Shown one piece after another: positions 53,746 to 62,615 of a stretch of DNA of 64,000 nt (positions within the stretch are counted from its first letter, which is position 1; each line of letters begins with the position of its first letter). The stretch is from Pedobacter suwonensis. Its GTDB lineage: Bacteria > Bacteroidota > Bacteroidia > Sphingobacteriales > Sphingobacteriaceae. The stretch spans positions 1 to 64,000 of the forward strand of contig NZ_FOJM01000003.1 of assembly GCF_900111825.1 (NCBI RefSeq). Reading direction: 5' to 3'. Position numbers and translations under genes: made by a program. The notes beneath the pieces were generated by a model. That model was not told where the DNA came from, searched no databases, and saw only the letters and a list, made by a program, of their open reading frames with translations.

Positions 53746-55884
53746 ATGAAATTTGATTTTAAAGTAACGTTGTTAATATACCTAGGCCTTACTCTCGCCC
53801 TCTGTACCTCCACATATGCGCAAAACAATCCAAACATCCAGAATGATTTAAATGCGGCACGCAAGAGTTTTAATGGGCTTGAATATGTATCTACAATCAC
53901 TAAGGTTAAAAGGGTACTGGCAAAAGATTCAACCAATTTAGAGGCGCTGGACATGCTGGCCTATAGCTACAAAATGATTAAAAATTACCCCGGAGCGTTG
54001 AAAGCATACCGGAAGTTGACCTCACAACCGGCTATGAAGAATGAGTGGGCGTTATATTATGCCGAAAGCTTAGCCAACAACCAACAGTATGAAGAATCAG
54101 AACGGTGGTATAGAAAATACCTCTCATTAGTACCTGCAGATAAAAGAGCAGCGGCTTTTGCATCTACAAACCTGGCCAAGATCAATAAAAATTCAAATCA
54201 CTGGAAGATAGGTTTTTTAAATATAAATACGCAGGCTTCCGAATATGCTCCGACTTTCTACAAAGAAGGTCTTATGTTTACCAGTAACCGGCAATCGGAA
54301 AATTTTTCGAAACATATCTTTAAATGGGATAATACGCCTTTTAGCAAGCTCTATTATGTTAATAAACTTTCAGACTTAAAGGTAATTAACCAGGACAGTT
54401 TAATTAATTCGCAAAGTTCTGCAGCTAAACAGAAAATCAGGTATAATGATGATGATACACCAGAAACCAGTAATGATAACAACGTTTTGTCTGCCTATAC
54501 CAGTGCGATAGAAAGAGATACCTTAAACCTGATTTATGGTCAGCATAAAATGGTCAAAAAACTAGGTGGAGTATTTAACAACAAATATCACACTGCGGCA
54601 GCAGCTGTGTTTCCTGACGGTTCCATCATTTTTACCGGTAATAACTATTTAAACGGAAAAACCTCCAAGAGCAGTGATGGAACCATCAAACTGAAGCTTT
54701 ACACAGCTTATGGACCTAATCTTAGTGCAACCAAAGAATTTCCTTATAATAGCAATGAGTATTCTACCGGCCACCCGGCATTAACCCCTGACGGAAATAT
54801 TCTTGTTTTTGCTTCTGACCGTCCCGGCGGCTTTGGGGGTACAGATTTATATTACTGTGTAAAATCTGGCCGTGGCGAATGGACCAGCCCCATTAACATG
54901 GGTAAGCTGATCAATACGGAAGGGAATGAAATGTTCCCAAGTTTTGATCATGACGGGAATTTGATTTTCTCATCAACCGGACTTGCGGGTTTTGGAGGAA
55001 TGGACCTATTCCAGGTACCGCTTAAAGAAATGAAACCGACAACCGCACCCGTTAACATGGGTGCTCCTATAAACTCATCTAAAGATGACTTTGCGCTTAT
55101 TTTAACTCCAGACGGCAAGAAAGGCTATTTCAGCTCTAACCGGGAAGGAAACGACAATATTTACGAGTTTAGAAGATCTACTTACAAAATTATTTTGCAA
55201 GGAACCCTCACAGATGCAAGAACCCGGATTCCCCTGGCCGGAGGCCGGATCCTTATGCACCACCTTGATGGCACTGATACCATCAAAACAGATAACCAGG
55301 GACGGTTTAAAAGAGAGTTACCTGCAGAGACAGACTATGAGGTTACAGCTCAAAAACTTGGCTATATCAACAATATCCAGTTTACCACGTCAGTAGGGAT
55401 ACAAAAGGATTCTGTAATCAATCTCGACATCAGATTGAACAGAGCAGAAAGCGCTCAACAGTATGTGCTAAACCATTGCGATTCATTGAAAAAAGTTTTC
55501 TCCGTAAAAAATATATATTATGATTTAGATAGATCAGAAATAAGGCCTGATGCTAAGGGCGCGTTGAACGAACTGGTAGAACTGATGAGAAAATACCCTG
55601 AAATTACGATCATAACTTCCAGCCATTGCGATAGCAGGGCATCAGAAGAATACAACAGAAACCTGTCATTGAGACGTGGTGAAGCGGCCAAACAATACCT
55701 GGTTGCGCGTGGTATCCAATCGGATCGGATCAAGGTGGAATACTATGGAAAAACCCGGTTAGTTAATCGCTGTTACGATGGCGTTAACTGTTCTGAGGAA
55801 GACCAGCAACTTAACAGACGGACAGAATTTGATGTGATTCTAAATGGCGTTAATATCACCAGGGAGAACTGTTCGGACAGATAG
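53746..55884 (+). CDS. PorE-like OmpA-family protein (TPR, PD40 propeller, CRD, OmpA domain)
   Basis: A 712-residue exported protein with the same domain order as the T9SS component PorE. Domains: signal peptide (1-26); TPR-like helices (~30-150, LEALDMLAYSYKMIKNYPGA); a PD40/WD40-like propeller (~160-485, NILVFASDRPGGFGGTDLYY and LIFSSTGLAGFGGMDLFQV); a carboxypeptidase-regulatory-like domain (~485-570); and an OmpA peptidoglycan-binding domain (~590-700, IITSSHCDSRASEEYNRNLS, RRGEAAKQYL). It likely anchors the secretion/attachment complex to peptidoglycan. It starts 3 bases after porP, completing an adhesin-PorP-PorE operon. Confidence 0.92.
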   Translation: MKFDFKVTLLIYLGLTLALCTSTYAQNNPNIQNDLNAARKSFNGLEYVSTITKVKRVLAKDSTNLEALDMLAYSYKMIKNYPGALKAYRKLTSQPAMKNEWALYYAESLANNQQYEESERWYRKYLSLVPADKRAAAFASTNLAKINKNSNHWKIGFLNINTQASEYAPTFYKEGLMFTSNRQSENFSKHIFKWDNTPFSKLYYVNKLSDLKVINQDSLINSQSSAAKQKIRYNDDDTPETSNDNNVLSAYTSAIERDTLNLIYGQHKMVKKLGGVFNNKYHTAAAAVFPDGSIIFTGNNYLNGKTSKSSDGTIKLKLYTAYGPNLSATKEFPYNSNEYSTGHPALTPDGNILVFASDRPGGFGGTDLYYCVKSGRGEWTSPINMGKLINTEGNEMFPSFDHDGNLIFSSTGLAGFGGMDLFQVPLKEMKPTTAPVNMGAPINSSKDDFALILTPDGKKGYFSSNREGNDNIYEFRRSTYKIILQGTLTDARTRIPLAGGRILMHHLDGTDTIKTDNQGRFKRELPAETDYEVTAQKLGYINNIQFTTSVGIQKDSVINLDIRLNRAESAQQYVLNHCDSLKKVFSVKNIYYDLDRSEIRPDAKGALNELVELMRKYPEITIITSSHCDSRASEEYNRNLSLRRGEAAKQYLVARGIQSDRIKVEYYGKTRLVNRCYDGVNCSEEDQQLNRRTEFDVILNGVNITRENCSDR

Positions 55885-55923
55885 AAATGAGGCAGGTTGC
55901 TTACCTGTAAATATTAAATTAGT

Positions 55924-55957
55924 TAAAAAAGCATATCAGAAATGGTATGCTTTTTTA
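55924..55957. terminator. Bidirectional intrinsic terminator
   Basis: A 12-bp perfect stem (TAAAAAAGCATA with TATGCTTTTTTA) extends by a wobble and a C-G pair around a 6-base loop. A- and T-runs on both sides make it a terminator for both the PorE-like gene and the convergent sugar transferase gene. Confidence 0.8.
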
Positions 55958-55989
55958 GTTTAAAAACAATTGCGAACGGCTTGGAAGGC

Positions 55990-57072
55990 CTACACATTTT
56001 CCTTTTGCTTCATCGCAGCGAATGTTGCAATAAGGATAGCCAGATCTAGTCTTAAAGAATATTTTCTGGCATAAAAATTATCTAGTTTTTTACGCTCCCG
56101 TTCAGACATTTCTCCTTTTCCCCTTCTGCTCACCTGCCATAAACCCGTAAGCCCTGCCGGCGCCAGGAAACGTAAAGCCCATTCATCGGATGTCAGCGAC
56201 TTTGCTTCGTAAAGCGGCAAAGGCCTGTTTCCTACAAGAGACATATCTCCTTTGATTACATTGAAAAGCTGGGGTAACTCATCTAAACTGTATCTGCGTA
56301 AGAAGGCCCCAACCTTTGTAACCCTCGGATCATTCTTTATCTTAATAAAAGTAGGCGAAGTACCCTCAGCAGGTACGTACTGGTTAAGTGCTGAAAGGTT
56401 GGCCAAATCGTTACTACTTTCGTGACGCATAGAGCGGAATTTAAAAAAATCGAATATTTTATAACCCGCCCCCACGCGTTTACTCCTGTATATGATCGGT
56501 CCTTTGGATTCTATGCGGATTAGAAGCGCGATTAAGCTAAATACAGGAATCAGCAATAGAAAAACAAAGCATGATATACACAGGTCGAAAATCCGTTTTT
56601 TTACTGGGAATTGCGCTGTTACTCTGATTGCAGCTGAATCGCTTACCCGGGGCTGAAAAGCACGCAACCTGATCAGGAATTTAATCCTGTTGCAAAGATC
56701 ATTAACCGGAATTGGCGCAATATAGAGATCACCAACATTAAGCCTCAAAGCAATCTGCGATAACTTTGGACTGGCTGAGGCCGATAAAAATATAATCACG
56801 ATCTCCCTAAGCAAGGTATTTAGCTTTAGTTTCTCTACAAACCTAAAACATTCACCGTCCTCATCCACTTCTATCAATATCGCATCCGGAAGACTCAGCA
56901 GGGTCTGCTTTGAAATATACTCTCCAAGAGTCGCAATATCTTTATGCGTTTCCACTTTAAAATGGCGTTGCAATTCTGGAAGGAGTTGGGTGAGAAATTC
57001 CTTCCCAGCATAAATAATGCGCGTGTAATCATTAACAACTATCCCATTTCCTTTATCATCAGTTGACTGCAT
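55990..57072 (-). CDS. Receiver-like domain fused to an undecaprenyl-phosphate sugar-1-phosphate transferase
   Basis: A 360-residue protein with two parts. Residues ~17-135 look like a degenerate response-regulator receiver domain (PDAILIEVDEDGE, VIIFLSASAS, VGDLYIAPIP). The usual phospho-acceptor Asp is Glu, and the conserved Lys is Ala. Residues ~165-355 are a complete monotopic bacterial sugar transferase (PglC/WcaJ catalytic domain): RIFDLCISCFVFLLLIPVFS membrane helix, IFDFFKFRSMR, the catalytic Asp-Glu in SLDELPQLFNVIKGDMSLVG, and GLTGLWQVSRRGKG. It would start repeat units by attaching the first sugar phosphate to undecaprenyl phosphate. It overlaps the receiver gene upstream by 14 bases. 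The receiver fold call is by eye. Confidence 0.85.
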   Translation of the reverse strand: MQSTDDKGNGIVVNDYTRIIYAGKEFLTQLLPELQRHFKVETHKDIATLGEYISKQTLLSLPDAILIEVDEDGECFRFVEKLKLNTLLREIVIIFLSASASPKLSQIALRLNVGDLYIAPIPVNDLCNRIKFLIRLRAFQPRVSDSAAIRVTAQFPVKKRIFDLCISCFVFLLLIPVFSLIALLIRIESKGPIIYRSKRVGAGYKIFDFFKFRSMRHESSNDLANLSALNQYVPAEGTSPTFIKIKNDPRVTKVGAFLRRYSLDELPQLFNVIKGDMSLVGNRPLPLYEAKSLTSDEWALRFLAPAGLTGLWQVSRRGKGEMSERERKKLDNFYARKYSLRLDLAILIATFAAMKQKENV

Positions 57073-57442
57073 GGCTTGCTAGTATATTACTCATAGCCAT
57101 TTCCAGATCGAGCGGATTGAAGGGCTTGGAAAAGTATGCATCAACTTTAAAAGGTATGGCGCTTATTTGCGTCGAAAGATCTTTGATTCCGGAAAGAACG
57201 ATAATCGGTATATGCCTGTAGAGCCCACTGATCTTAAGATTACTGATGAGTTCGGACCCGCTCATATACGGCATATTGATTTCTGAGATAATGATATCTG
57301 GCATATTTCCCTTATGCAACCATTGCATGGCTTCAACAGGTCCCGACTGCATCGAAAGATCATAACGACCTTTTAAAATCACCCCTAAAAGGTTTAGCAT
57401 GTGAATTTCTGTATCAATCACCAAAATTTTCTTTAGTTCCAT
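57059..57442 (-). CDS. Stand-alone receiver-domain protein with Glu at the phospho-acceptor site
   Basis: A 127-residue single receiver (CheY-like) domain with no output domain. The fold is clear: KKILVIDTEIHMLNLLGVIL, PDIIISEINMPYMSGSEL, IPIIVLSGIKDLS and VDAYFSKPFNPLDLE with the conserved Lys. The phospho-acceptor Asp is replaced by Glu (IIISEINMP, codon GAA), and one of the two acidic pocket residues is Thr (VIDTE where VVDDE is usual). Glu at this site often mimics the phosphorylated state, so the protein may act constitutively. It is translated ahead of, and overlaps, the receiver-fused sugar transferase, its likely target. Confidence 0.88.
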   Translation of the reverse strand: MELKKILVIDTEIHMLNLLGVILKGRYDLSMQSGPVEAMQWLHKGNMPDIIISEINMPYMSGSELISNLKISGLYRHIPIIVLSGIKDLSTQISAIPFKVDAYFSKPFNPLDLEMAMSNILASHAVN

Positions 57443-57462
57443 GTTGTTAGTCTAGATTAAAA

Positions 57463-57470
57463 CAAATCTA
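57463..57470 (-). promoter_or_regulatory. Candidate -7 promoter element for the receiver/sugar-transferase pair
   Basis: The minus strand reads TAGATTTG, matching TAnnTTTG, 20 bases before the receiver ATG. The 273-base region upstream is otherwise AT-rich with no gene. Confidence 0.5.
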
Positions 57471-57715
57471 ACCAGAACCTGTAGAAGAAAAAATACATTT
57501 TTCGTGATTTTTCACATTTTTTGACATAGATCAAAAAGAATATCCGATTCCTGAATGAAAATTTGAAATGGACGTTAATTTATTAATTCGTTAACATATT
57601 CAGTCATCAAATTAATCGAAAAATATGGGGATACTTCTGCTTTGATAAGTAAATTTGATTACCTTTTGACGAGAATATTGCTATTTTATACGGCAATAAT
57701 CCAATCAAATACAAA

Positions 57716-58993
57716 TTATAATCTGCCATCAACCAAATCGCGACTGATAAACGATTTGGTATCGAAAATAATTGATCCTTTTGCCTTTAAAGCAGCATAA
57801 TCAATCTGCAGGAATTGTTGGTGCGCCACAGCTAAAATAATTGCATCATAGTGACTGAAATCATCAGATTGAATCAGCTGGATATTATACTCAGTCTTCA
57901 CTTCAGCTACATTGGCCCATGGATCATATACATCTACCTCCATACTAAAAGATCTGAGTTCTTTATAAATGTCAATTACCCTTGTATTTCTGGTATCCGG
58001 GCAATTCTCTTTAAAAGCGAAACCTAATATGAGGGCTTTGGCTGCGTTAATTACTTTATTTCTTGCCACTAACATTTTAATCACTTTGTTGGCAACAAAC
58101 ATGCCCATATTGTCGTTTACTCTGCGTCCGGACAGAATTACTTCTGGTTTATACCCCAACGCTTCTGACTTATGCACCAGATAATAGGGATCAACACCAA
58201 TACAATGACCGCCTACTAAACCTGGTTTATAGTTAAGAAAATTCCATTTGGTAGCAGCAGCAGCCAATACATCAGCCGTATCAATCTCCATGCGGTCGAA
58301 AATCAAGGCCAGTTCATTGACAAATGAAATATTGACATCACGTTGTGCATTTTCTATGGCTTTTGAAGCTTCTGCAACCTTAATGCTAGGCGCAAGATGC
58401 GTACCGGCAGTAATGATAGAAGTGTAAAGCTGATCAATTTCAGCAGCAATTGCCGGGGTAGAACCTGAGGTAACTTTTTTTATCTTCGTAAGGGTATTGA
58501 CTTTATCACCGGGATTTATCCGCTCTGGCGAATAACCACAGAAAAAATTAATATTAAATTTTAATCCTGATTGCTCTTCTAAAACCGGTACGCAGTCTTC
58601 TTCGGTGCAGCCTGGGTAAACGGTAGACTCATAAATTACAATATCACCTTCTTTGAGAATTTTACCCAACATTTTACTGGCCCCAAGTAATGGCTGTAGA
58701 TCCGGCCGTTTGAGGTGATCTATAGGTGTTGGTACAGTGACGATAAAAACAGTACAAGCTGTCAAATCTTCCAGGCATGCACTTAATGTTAAGCCAAATT
58801 CTGATGAGGAAAGTACAGCTTTCAGATCATCTAAATTTGCTTCGTGAGTGTGGTCTTTCAGTTGCTTTAGATCTTCAACACGACTTTCATTAATATCAAA
58901 ACCAACTACTTTATATTTCTTTGCAAATTCGATAGCCAGCGGGAGCCCAACATAACCTAAACCTATAATCGCAATTCGCTTTTTTATATTCAT
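57716..58993 (-). CDS. Nucleotide-sugar dehydrogenase (WbpA/TviB-like)
   Basis: A 425-residue NAD-dependent UDP-sugar 6-dehydrogenase that oxidises C6 of a UDP-hexose or UDP-HexNAc to a uronic acid. Rossmann motif RIAIIGLGYVGLPLAIEF, VFIVTVPTPIDHLKRPDL, the Glu region YESTVYPGCTEEDC, the TviB-type INPGDKVNTLTKIKKVTSG, the catalytic Cys in GLVGGHCIGVDPYYL and the C-terminal AFKENCPDTRNTRVIDIY are all present. The motif set matches WbpA/TviB (UDP-GlcNAc/GalNAc) dehydrogenases more than UDP-glucose enzymes. It stands alone with its own -7-like element. Confidence 0.93.
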   Translation of the reverse strand: MNIKKRIAIIGLGYVGLPLAIEFAKKYKVVGFDINESRVEDLKQLKDHTHEANLDDLKAVLSSSEFGLTLSACLEDLTACTVFIVTVPTPIDHLKRPDLQPLLGASKMLGKILKEGDIVIYESTVYPGCTEEDCVPVLEEQSGLKFNINFFCGYSPERINPGDKVNTLTKIKKVTSGSTPAIAAEIDQLYTSIITAGTHLAPSIKVAEASKAIENAQRDVNISFVNELALIFDRMEIDTADVLAAAATKWNFLNYKPGLVGGHCIGVDPYYLVHKSEALGYKPEVILSGRRVNDNMGMFVANKVIKMLVARNKVINAAKALILGFAFKENCPDTRNTRVIDIYKELRSFSMEVDVYDPWANVAEVKTEYNIQLIQSDDFSHYDAIILAVAHQQFLQIDYAALKAKGSIIFDTKSFISRDLVDGRL

Positions 58994-59013
58994 TTTTTCT
59001 TTGGTGACCGGGA

Positions 59014-59021
59014 CAAAGATA
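59014..59021 (-). promoter_or_regulatory. Candidate -7 promoter element for the nucleotide-sugar dehydrogenase
   Basis: The minus strand reads TATCTTTG, matching TAnnTTTG, 21 bases before the ATG. It lies downstream of the rfb terminator, so this gene is a separate unit. Confidence 0.45.
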
Positions 59022-59173
59022 AGATAAATCGCGAAAGCTTTAATTGCGGCTTAATTAATGCTGAAAATCGGGCACCAATAAAAACATCGGGAAGAAAGCG
59101 CCATTTATAGTAGCTCGGGATACATTATTTCTGATCTGATAAAAATTCAGGATAATATGGGAGTAAAAATAAA

Positions 59174-59207
59174 ATCGCTGATGAATGCTTTCCAATTCAT
59201 CAGCGAT
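59174..59207 (-). terminator. Intrinsic terminator of the rfb operon
   Basis: A perfect 13-bp stem (ATCGCTGATGAAT with ATTCATCAGCGAT, 8-base loop) begins 24 bases after the rfbA stop. On the minus strand it is followed by a T-rich run (TTTATTTTTACTC). This is a classic rho-independent terminator. Confidence 0.85.
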
Positions 59208-59231
59208 CAATTATAATAATAAGATAATAAA

Positions 59232-60092
59232 CTACTTAATCTGTTTAAGCAAATAGCTTCCGTAACCGCTTTTTACCAGTGGGGTAGCAATGGTTCTAAG
59301 CTGTTCTGCATCGATGAAACCCATACGATAAGCAATTTCTTCGATACACCCGATTTTTAAGCCCTGGCGTTCTTCGATAATTTGTACAAATTGCCCTGCC
59401 TGCATTAATGAAGTAAAGGTTCCGGTATCTAACCAGGCCGTTCCGCGGCTCAATACGCCAACTTTTAATTTGCCTCGCTCCAGGTAAACTTTGTTCACAT
59501 CGGTAATTTCATATTCACCACGCGGAGAAGGCTTAACATTCTTTGCAATTTGCACTACCTCATTATCATAAAAATACAAGCCAGGTACGGCATAATCAGA
59601 TTTAGGTTGAGTAGGTTTTTCTTCAATAGATATGGCCTTTTTATTTGCATCAAACTCTACTACGCCATAGCGTTCGGGGTCTGATACCTGATAAGCAAAC
59701 ACCACTCCTCCATCCGGATCAGAACTGGCCTGTAATAATTTGGCCATCCCATCACCATGGAAAATATTGTCACCTAAAACCAAAGCTACTTTATCTGTAC
59801 CAATAAATTCTTCGCCAATTACAAAAGCCTGAGCTAAACCATTTGGTTCTGCCTGCACAGCATAACTAAATTTACAGCCTAAATTTGCGCCATCACCTAA
59901 TAATTTCTCAAAATTTGGGAGATCATGCGGTGTAGAAATGATTAAGATTTCTTTTATCCCTGCTAACATCAGTGTAGATAAAGGATAATAAATCATCGGT
60001 TTATCATAAACCGGCATCATTTGTTTACTACAAGCCAAAGTTAAGGGATGCAAACGCGTTCCGCTACCACCAGCTAAGATTATACCTTTCAT
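59232..60092 (-). CDS. rfbA: Glucose-1-phosphate thymidylyltransferase
   Basis: A 286-residue enzyme that makes dTDP-glucose from glucose-1-phosphate and dTTP, the first step to dTDP-rhamnose. The nucleotidyltransferase signature [18 protein letters not shown], the RmlA motif [53 protein letters not shown] and [20 protein letters not shown] are all intact, and length is standard. It is the last gene of rfbBCDA, 68 bases after rfbD. Confidence 0.97.
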   Translation of the reverse strand: MKGIILAGGSGTRLHPLTLACSKQMMPVYDKPMIYYPLSTLMLAGIKEILIISTPHDLPNFEKLLGDGANLGCKFSYAVQAEPNGLAQAFVIGEEFIGTDKVALVLGDNIFHGDGMAKLLQASSDPDGGVVFAYQVSDPERYGVVEFDANKKAISIEEKPTQPKSDYAVPGLYFYDNEVVQIAKNVKPSPRGEYEITDVNKVYLERGKLKVGVLSRGTAWLDTGTFTSLMQAGQFVQIIEERQGLKIGCIEEIAYRMGFIDAEQLRTIATPLVKSGYGSYLLKQIK

Positions 60093-60160
60093 TAGTATTC
60101 GATTTGAGATTTAAGAATTTAGATTGAGATGAAAGCACCGATCTCAATATCCGTATTACT

Positions 60161-61018
60161 TTATTTATTAATTTGTTTTATACACGCTACCAAACTATCT
60201 CTCCAATAAGGAATCTCTATATTAAAAGTTTCTTTAATTTTAGTTTTATCCATAACTGAAAATGCCGGTCGCAAAGCTTTGGTCGGATAAGCGGAACCAG
60301 AAATAGGATTTACTTTGACCTGGGTTTGGCTAACATCAAAAATAGCCTTTGCAAAGTCGAACCATGAAGTTACACCTTCATTACTGTAATGGTAAATGCC
60401 ATAGCTGGTTTCTCCGGATTCGATGATATCATATATTGCATTGGCCAGATCGATAGCATAGGTCGGCGTACCCACCTGATCGGCAATGATATTCAGTTCA
60501 TCACGTTCTGCACCAAGTTTAAGCATGGTTTTCACAAAGTTATTTGCATATTCAGAATATAACCAGCTGGTACGAATGATGAAATGGGCCGGTAATATTG
60601 AGGCCACCGCTTTTTCACCATCTAATTTAGTTACACCATAAACATTGATCGGTTTCGCCTCATCGTCTTCCTTTAGCAACTTAACATCATTACCTTCAAA
60701 AACAAAATCTGTAGAAACATGGATTAATGTGGCACCATTTGCTAAGCAGCTTGAAGCTAAATAAGCAGCACCCGTTTCATTGATTGATTTGGAAAGATCA
60801 GCTTCATCTTCTGCTTTATCAACAGCAGTATAAGCTGCACAATTAACTACAAAGCCTGGTTTTTCCTTAGCTAAAAGGTCATTTAAACCACTTTCATTTA
60901 AGATATTTGCATCTTGCTCTGCCGGAAAAACAATTTCTGTAATCCCTCTGCGCTCCGCAACTACCTTTAAACACTGGCCCAACTGTCCACCCGCGCCAAT
61001 TACTAATATCTTGCTCAT
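60161..61018 (-). CDS. rfbD: dTDP-4-dehydrorhamnose reductase
   Basis: A 285-residue extended SDR that makes dTDP-L-rhamnose. The Rossmann motif KILVIGAGGQLGQCL, NCAAYTAVDKAEDEADL, HVSTDFVFEG and the Tyr-Lys in INVYGVTKLDGEKAV mark it as RmlD. TSWLYSEYANNFVKTML follows. It overlaps rfbC by 4 bases and precedes rfbA. Confidence 0.96.
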   Translation of the reverse strand: MSKILVIGAGGQLGQCLKVVAERRGITEIVFPAEQDANILNESGLNDLLAKEKPGFVVNCAAYTAVDKAEDEADLSKSINETGAAYLASSCLANGATLIHVSTDFVFEGNDVKLLKEDDEAKPINVYGVTKLDGEKAVASILPAHFIIRTSWLYSEYANNFVKTMLKLGAERDELNIIADQVGTPTYAIDLANAIYDIIESGETSYGIYHYSNEGVTSWFDFAKAIFDVSQTQVKVNPISGSAYPTKALRPAFSVMDKTKIKETFNIEIPYWRDSLVACIKQINK

Positions 61019-61563
61019 ATATGTTGAAGTTCAGCAAATGGTTTTAAAAGTAAGTCTTTATCAGAAACAGCCTGATGTTCCTCAGGAATTAACCAATCGA
61101 TATTCAGGACAGAATCGTTATAAATAACGCCGGTTTCTGAAGCCTTATTAAAAAAGTTATCGCATTTATATAAAAATTCAGCGGTTTCGCTCAACACTGA
61201 AAAACCATGTACAAATCCTCTCGGAATGTACAACTGTAATTTGTTTTCTGCGCTTAAACGCACAGCAACATGCTTACCGTAGGTTGGCGAACCTGGACGC
61301 ACATCTACAGCAACATCCAATACTTCACCCTTGGTTACACGCACTAATTTAGCTTGCGCAAATTCACCGGTTTGTGCATGTAAACCACGTATAACGCCAT
61401 AAGAAGAATAGGATTGATTATCCTGAACAAATCTTCCTGACAAACCAGTTTTTTCTTCAAAGGTATTTTGATTAAAGCTTTCGAAGAAATAACCTCTGGC
61501 ATCTTCAAATACCCTTGGTTTTATTATCAGACAGTCTTTTAAGCCTGTTTGTTCAATTTCCAT
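61015..61563 (-). CDS. rfbC: dTDP-4-dehydrorhamnose 3,5-epimerase
   Basis: A 182-residue cupin-fold enzyme for the second-to-last step to dTDP-rhamnose. Family motifs include DARGYFFESFNQNTFEE, FVQDNQSYSSYGVIRGLHAQ (active-site His), VLDVAVDVRPGSPTYGKHV and IPRGFVHGFSVLSETAEFLY, then CDNFFNKASETGVIYND. Length is standard. It is coupled to rfbB (TAATG, one-base overlap) and to rfbD (4-base overlap). Confidence 0.97.
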   Translation of the reverse strand: MEIEQTGLKDCLIIKPRVFEDARGYFFESFNQNTFEEKTGLSGRFVQDNQSYSSYGVIRGLHAQTGEFAQAKLVRVTKGEVLDVAVDVRPGSPTYGKHVAVRLSAENKLQLYIPRGFVHGFSVLSETAEFLYKCDNFFNKASETGVIYNDSVLNIDWLIPEEHQAVSDKDLLLKPFAELQHI

Positions 61564-62615
61564 TATTTACCGCTGTACTGTTGTTCGTAATAAGATTGAT
61601 AGTTACCAGACGTAACATTGTTTAACCACTCTTCATTTTGAAGATACCAGTCTACTGTTTTTGCCAGGCCTTCTTCAAATTGTAAACTCGGCACCCAATC
61701 CAATTCCTTTTGCAGTTTGGTAGAATCAATAGCATAACGTAAATCGTGGCCAGCGCGATCAGTTACATAAGTAATCAATTTAGCTGATTCACCGGCTTCG
61801 CGACCTAATTTTTGATCCATAATTGTACAAAGCAAGTTGATCAGATCAATATTTTTCCACTCGTTATGTCCACCAATATTATACGTATCGCCCGTTTTAG
61901 CGTTGTGGAAAATTACATCGATTGCCCGTGCATGATCTTCTACCCATAACCAATCGCGCACATTTTCACCCTTACCATAAACCGGCACAGGTTTGTTATT
62001 TTTAATATTATTAATGGCTAATGGAATTAGCTTTTCAGGAAAATGATGAGATCCATAGTTGTTTGAGCAGTTAGAAATTACACAATCGATGCCATAAGTA
62101 TCGTGATAAGCCCTTACAAAATGATCGGAGCTAGCCTTTGATGCCGAATATGGACTATGCGGATCGTAAGCTGTAGTTTCAGTAAACATGCCTTCTTCGC
62201 CTAAAGCACCATAAACTTCATCCGTACTTACATGGTAAAAACGTTTTTTATCGTAATCACCTTTCCAATATTCGCGGGCAGCATTTAATAAATTTACCGT
62301 ACCGATTACATTGGTAATTACAAAGGCCGTTGGATCTGAAATAGAACGGTCTACGTGACTTTCAGCTGCAAGATGAATTACTGCATCAAAGTTTTCCGCT
62401 TTAAATAGATCAAACATTGCATTGGCATCAGCAATATCTTCCTTTACAAATCTATAATTCGGTTTATTTTCAATATCAGTTAAATTAGCCAGATTACCTG
62501 CGTAAGTAAGCTTATCTAAATTGACAATTTCGTATTGAGGATAGTTATTAACAAAACGACGAACTACATGGGAACCAATGAAGCCCGCACCACCAGTAAT
62601 TAAGATTTTCTTCAC
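61563..62615 (-). CDS. rfbB: dTDP-glucose 4,6-dehydratase
   Basis: A 350-residue extended SDR and the first gene of rfbBCDA. ILITGGAGFIGSHVVRRFVN, LAAESHVDRSISDPTAFVIT, HVSTDEVYGALGEEG, YDPHSPYSASKASSDHFVRA (Tyr-Lys) and NCSNNYGSHHFPEKLIPLAI are diagnostic of RmlB. The C-terminal dTDP-binding part is complete. The 388-base region upstream is AT-rich, and no clear promoter was recognised there. Confidence 0.97.
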   Translation of the reverse strand: MKKILITGGAGFIGSHVVRRFVNNYPQYEIVNLDKLTYAGNLANLTDIENKPNYRFVKEDIADANAMFDLFKAENFDAVIHLAAESHVDRSISDPTAFVITNVIGTVNLLNAAREYWKGDYDKKRFYHVSTDEVYGALGEEGMFTETTAYDPHSPYSASKASSDHFVRAYHDTYGIDCVISNCSNNYGSHHFPEKLIPLAINNIKNNKPVPVYGKGENVRDWLWVEDHARAIDVIFHNAKTGDTYNIGGHNEWKNIDLINLLCTIMDQKLGREAGESAKLITYVTDRAGHDLRYAIDSTKLQKELDWVPSLQFEEGLAKTVDWYLQNEEWLNNVTSGNYQSYYEQQYSGK

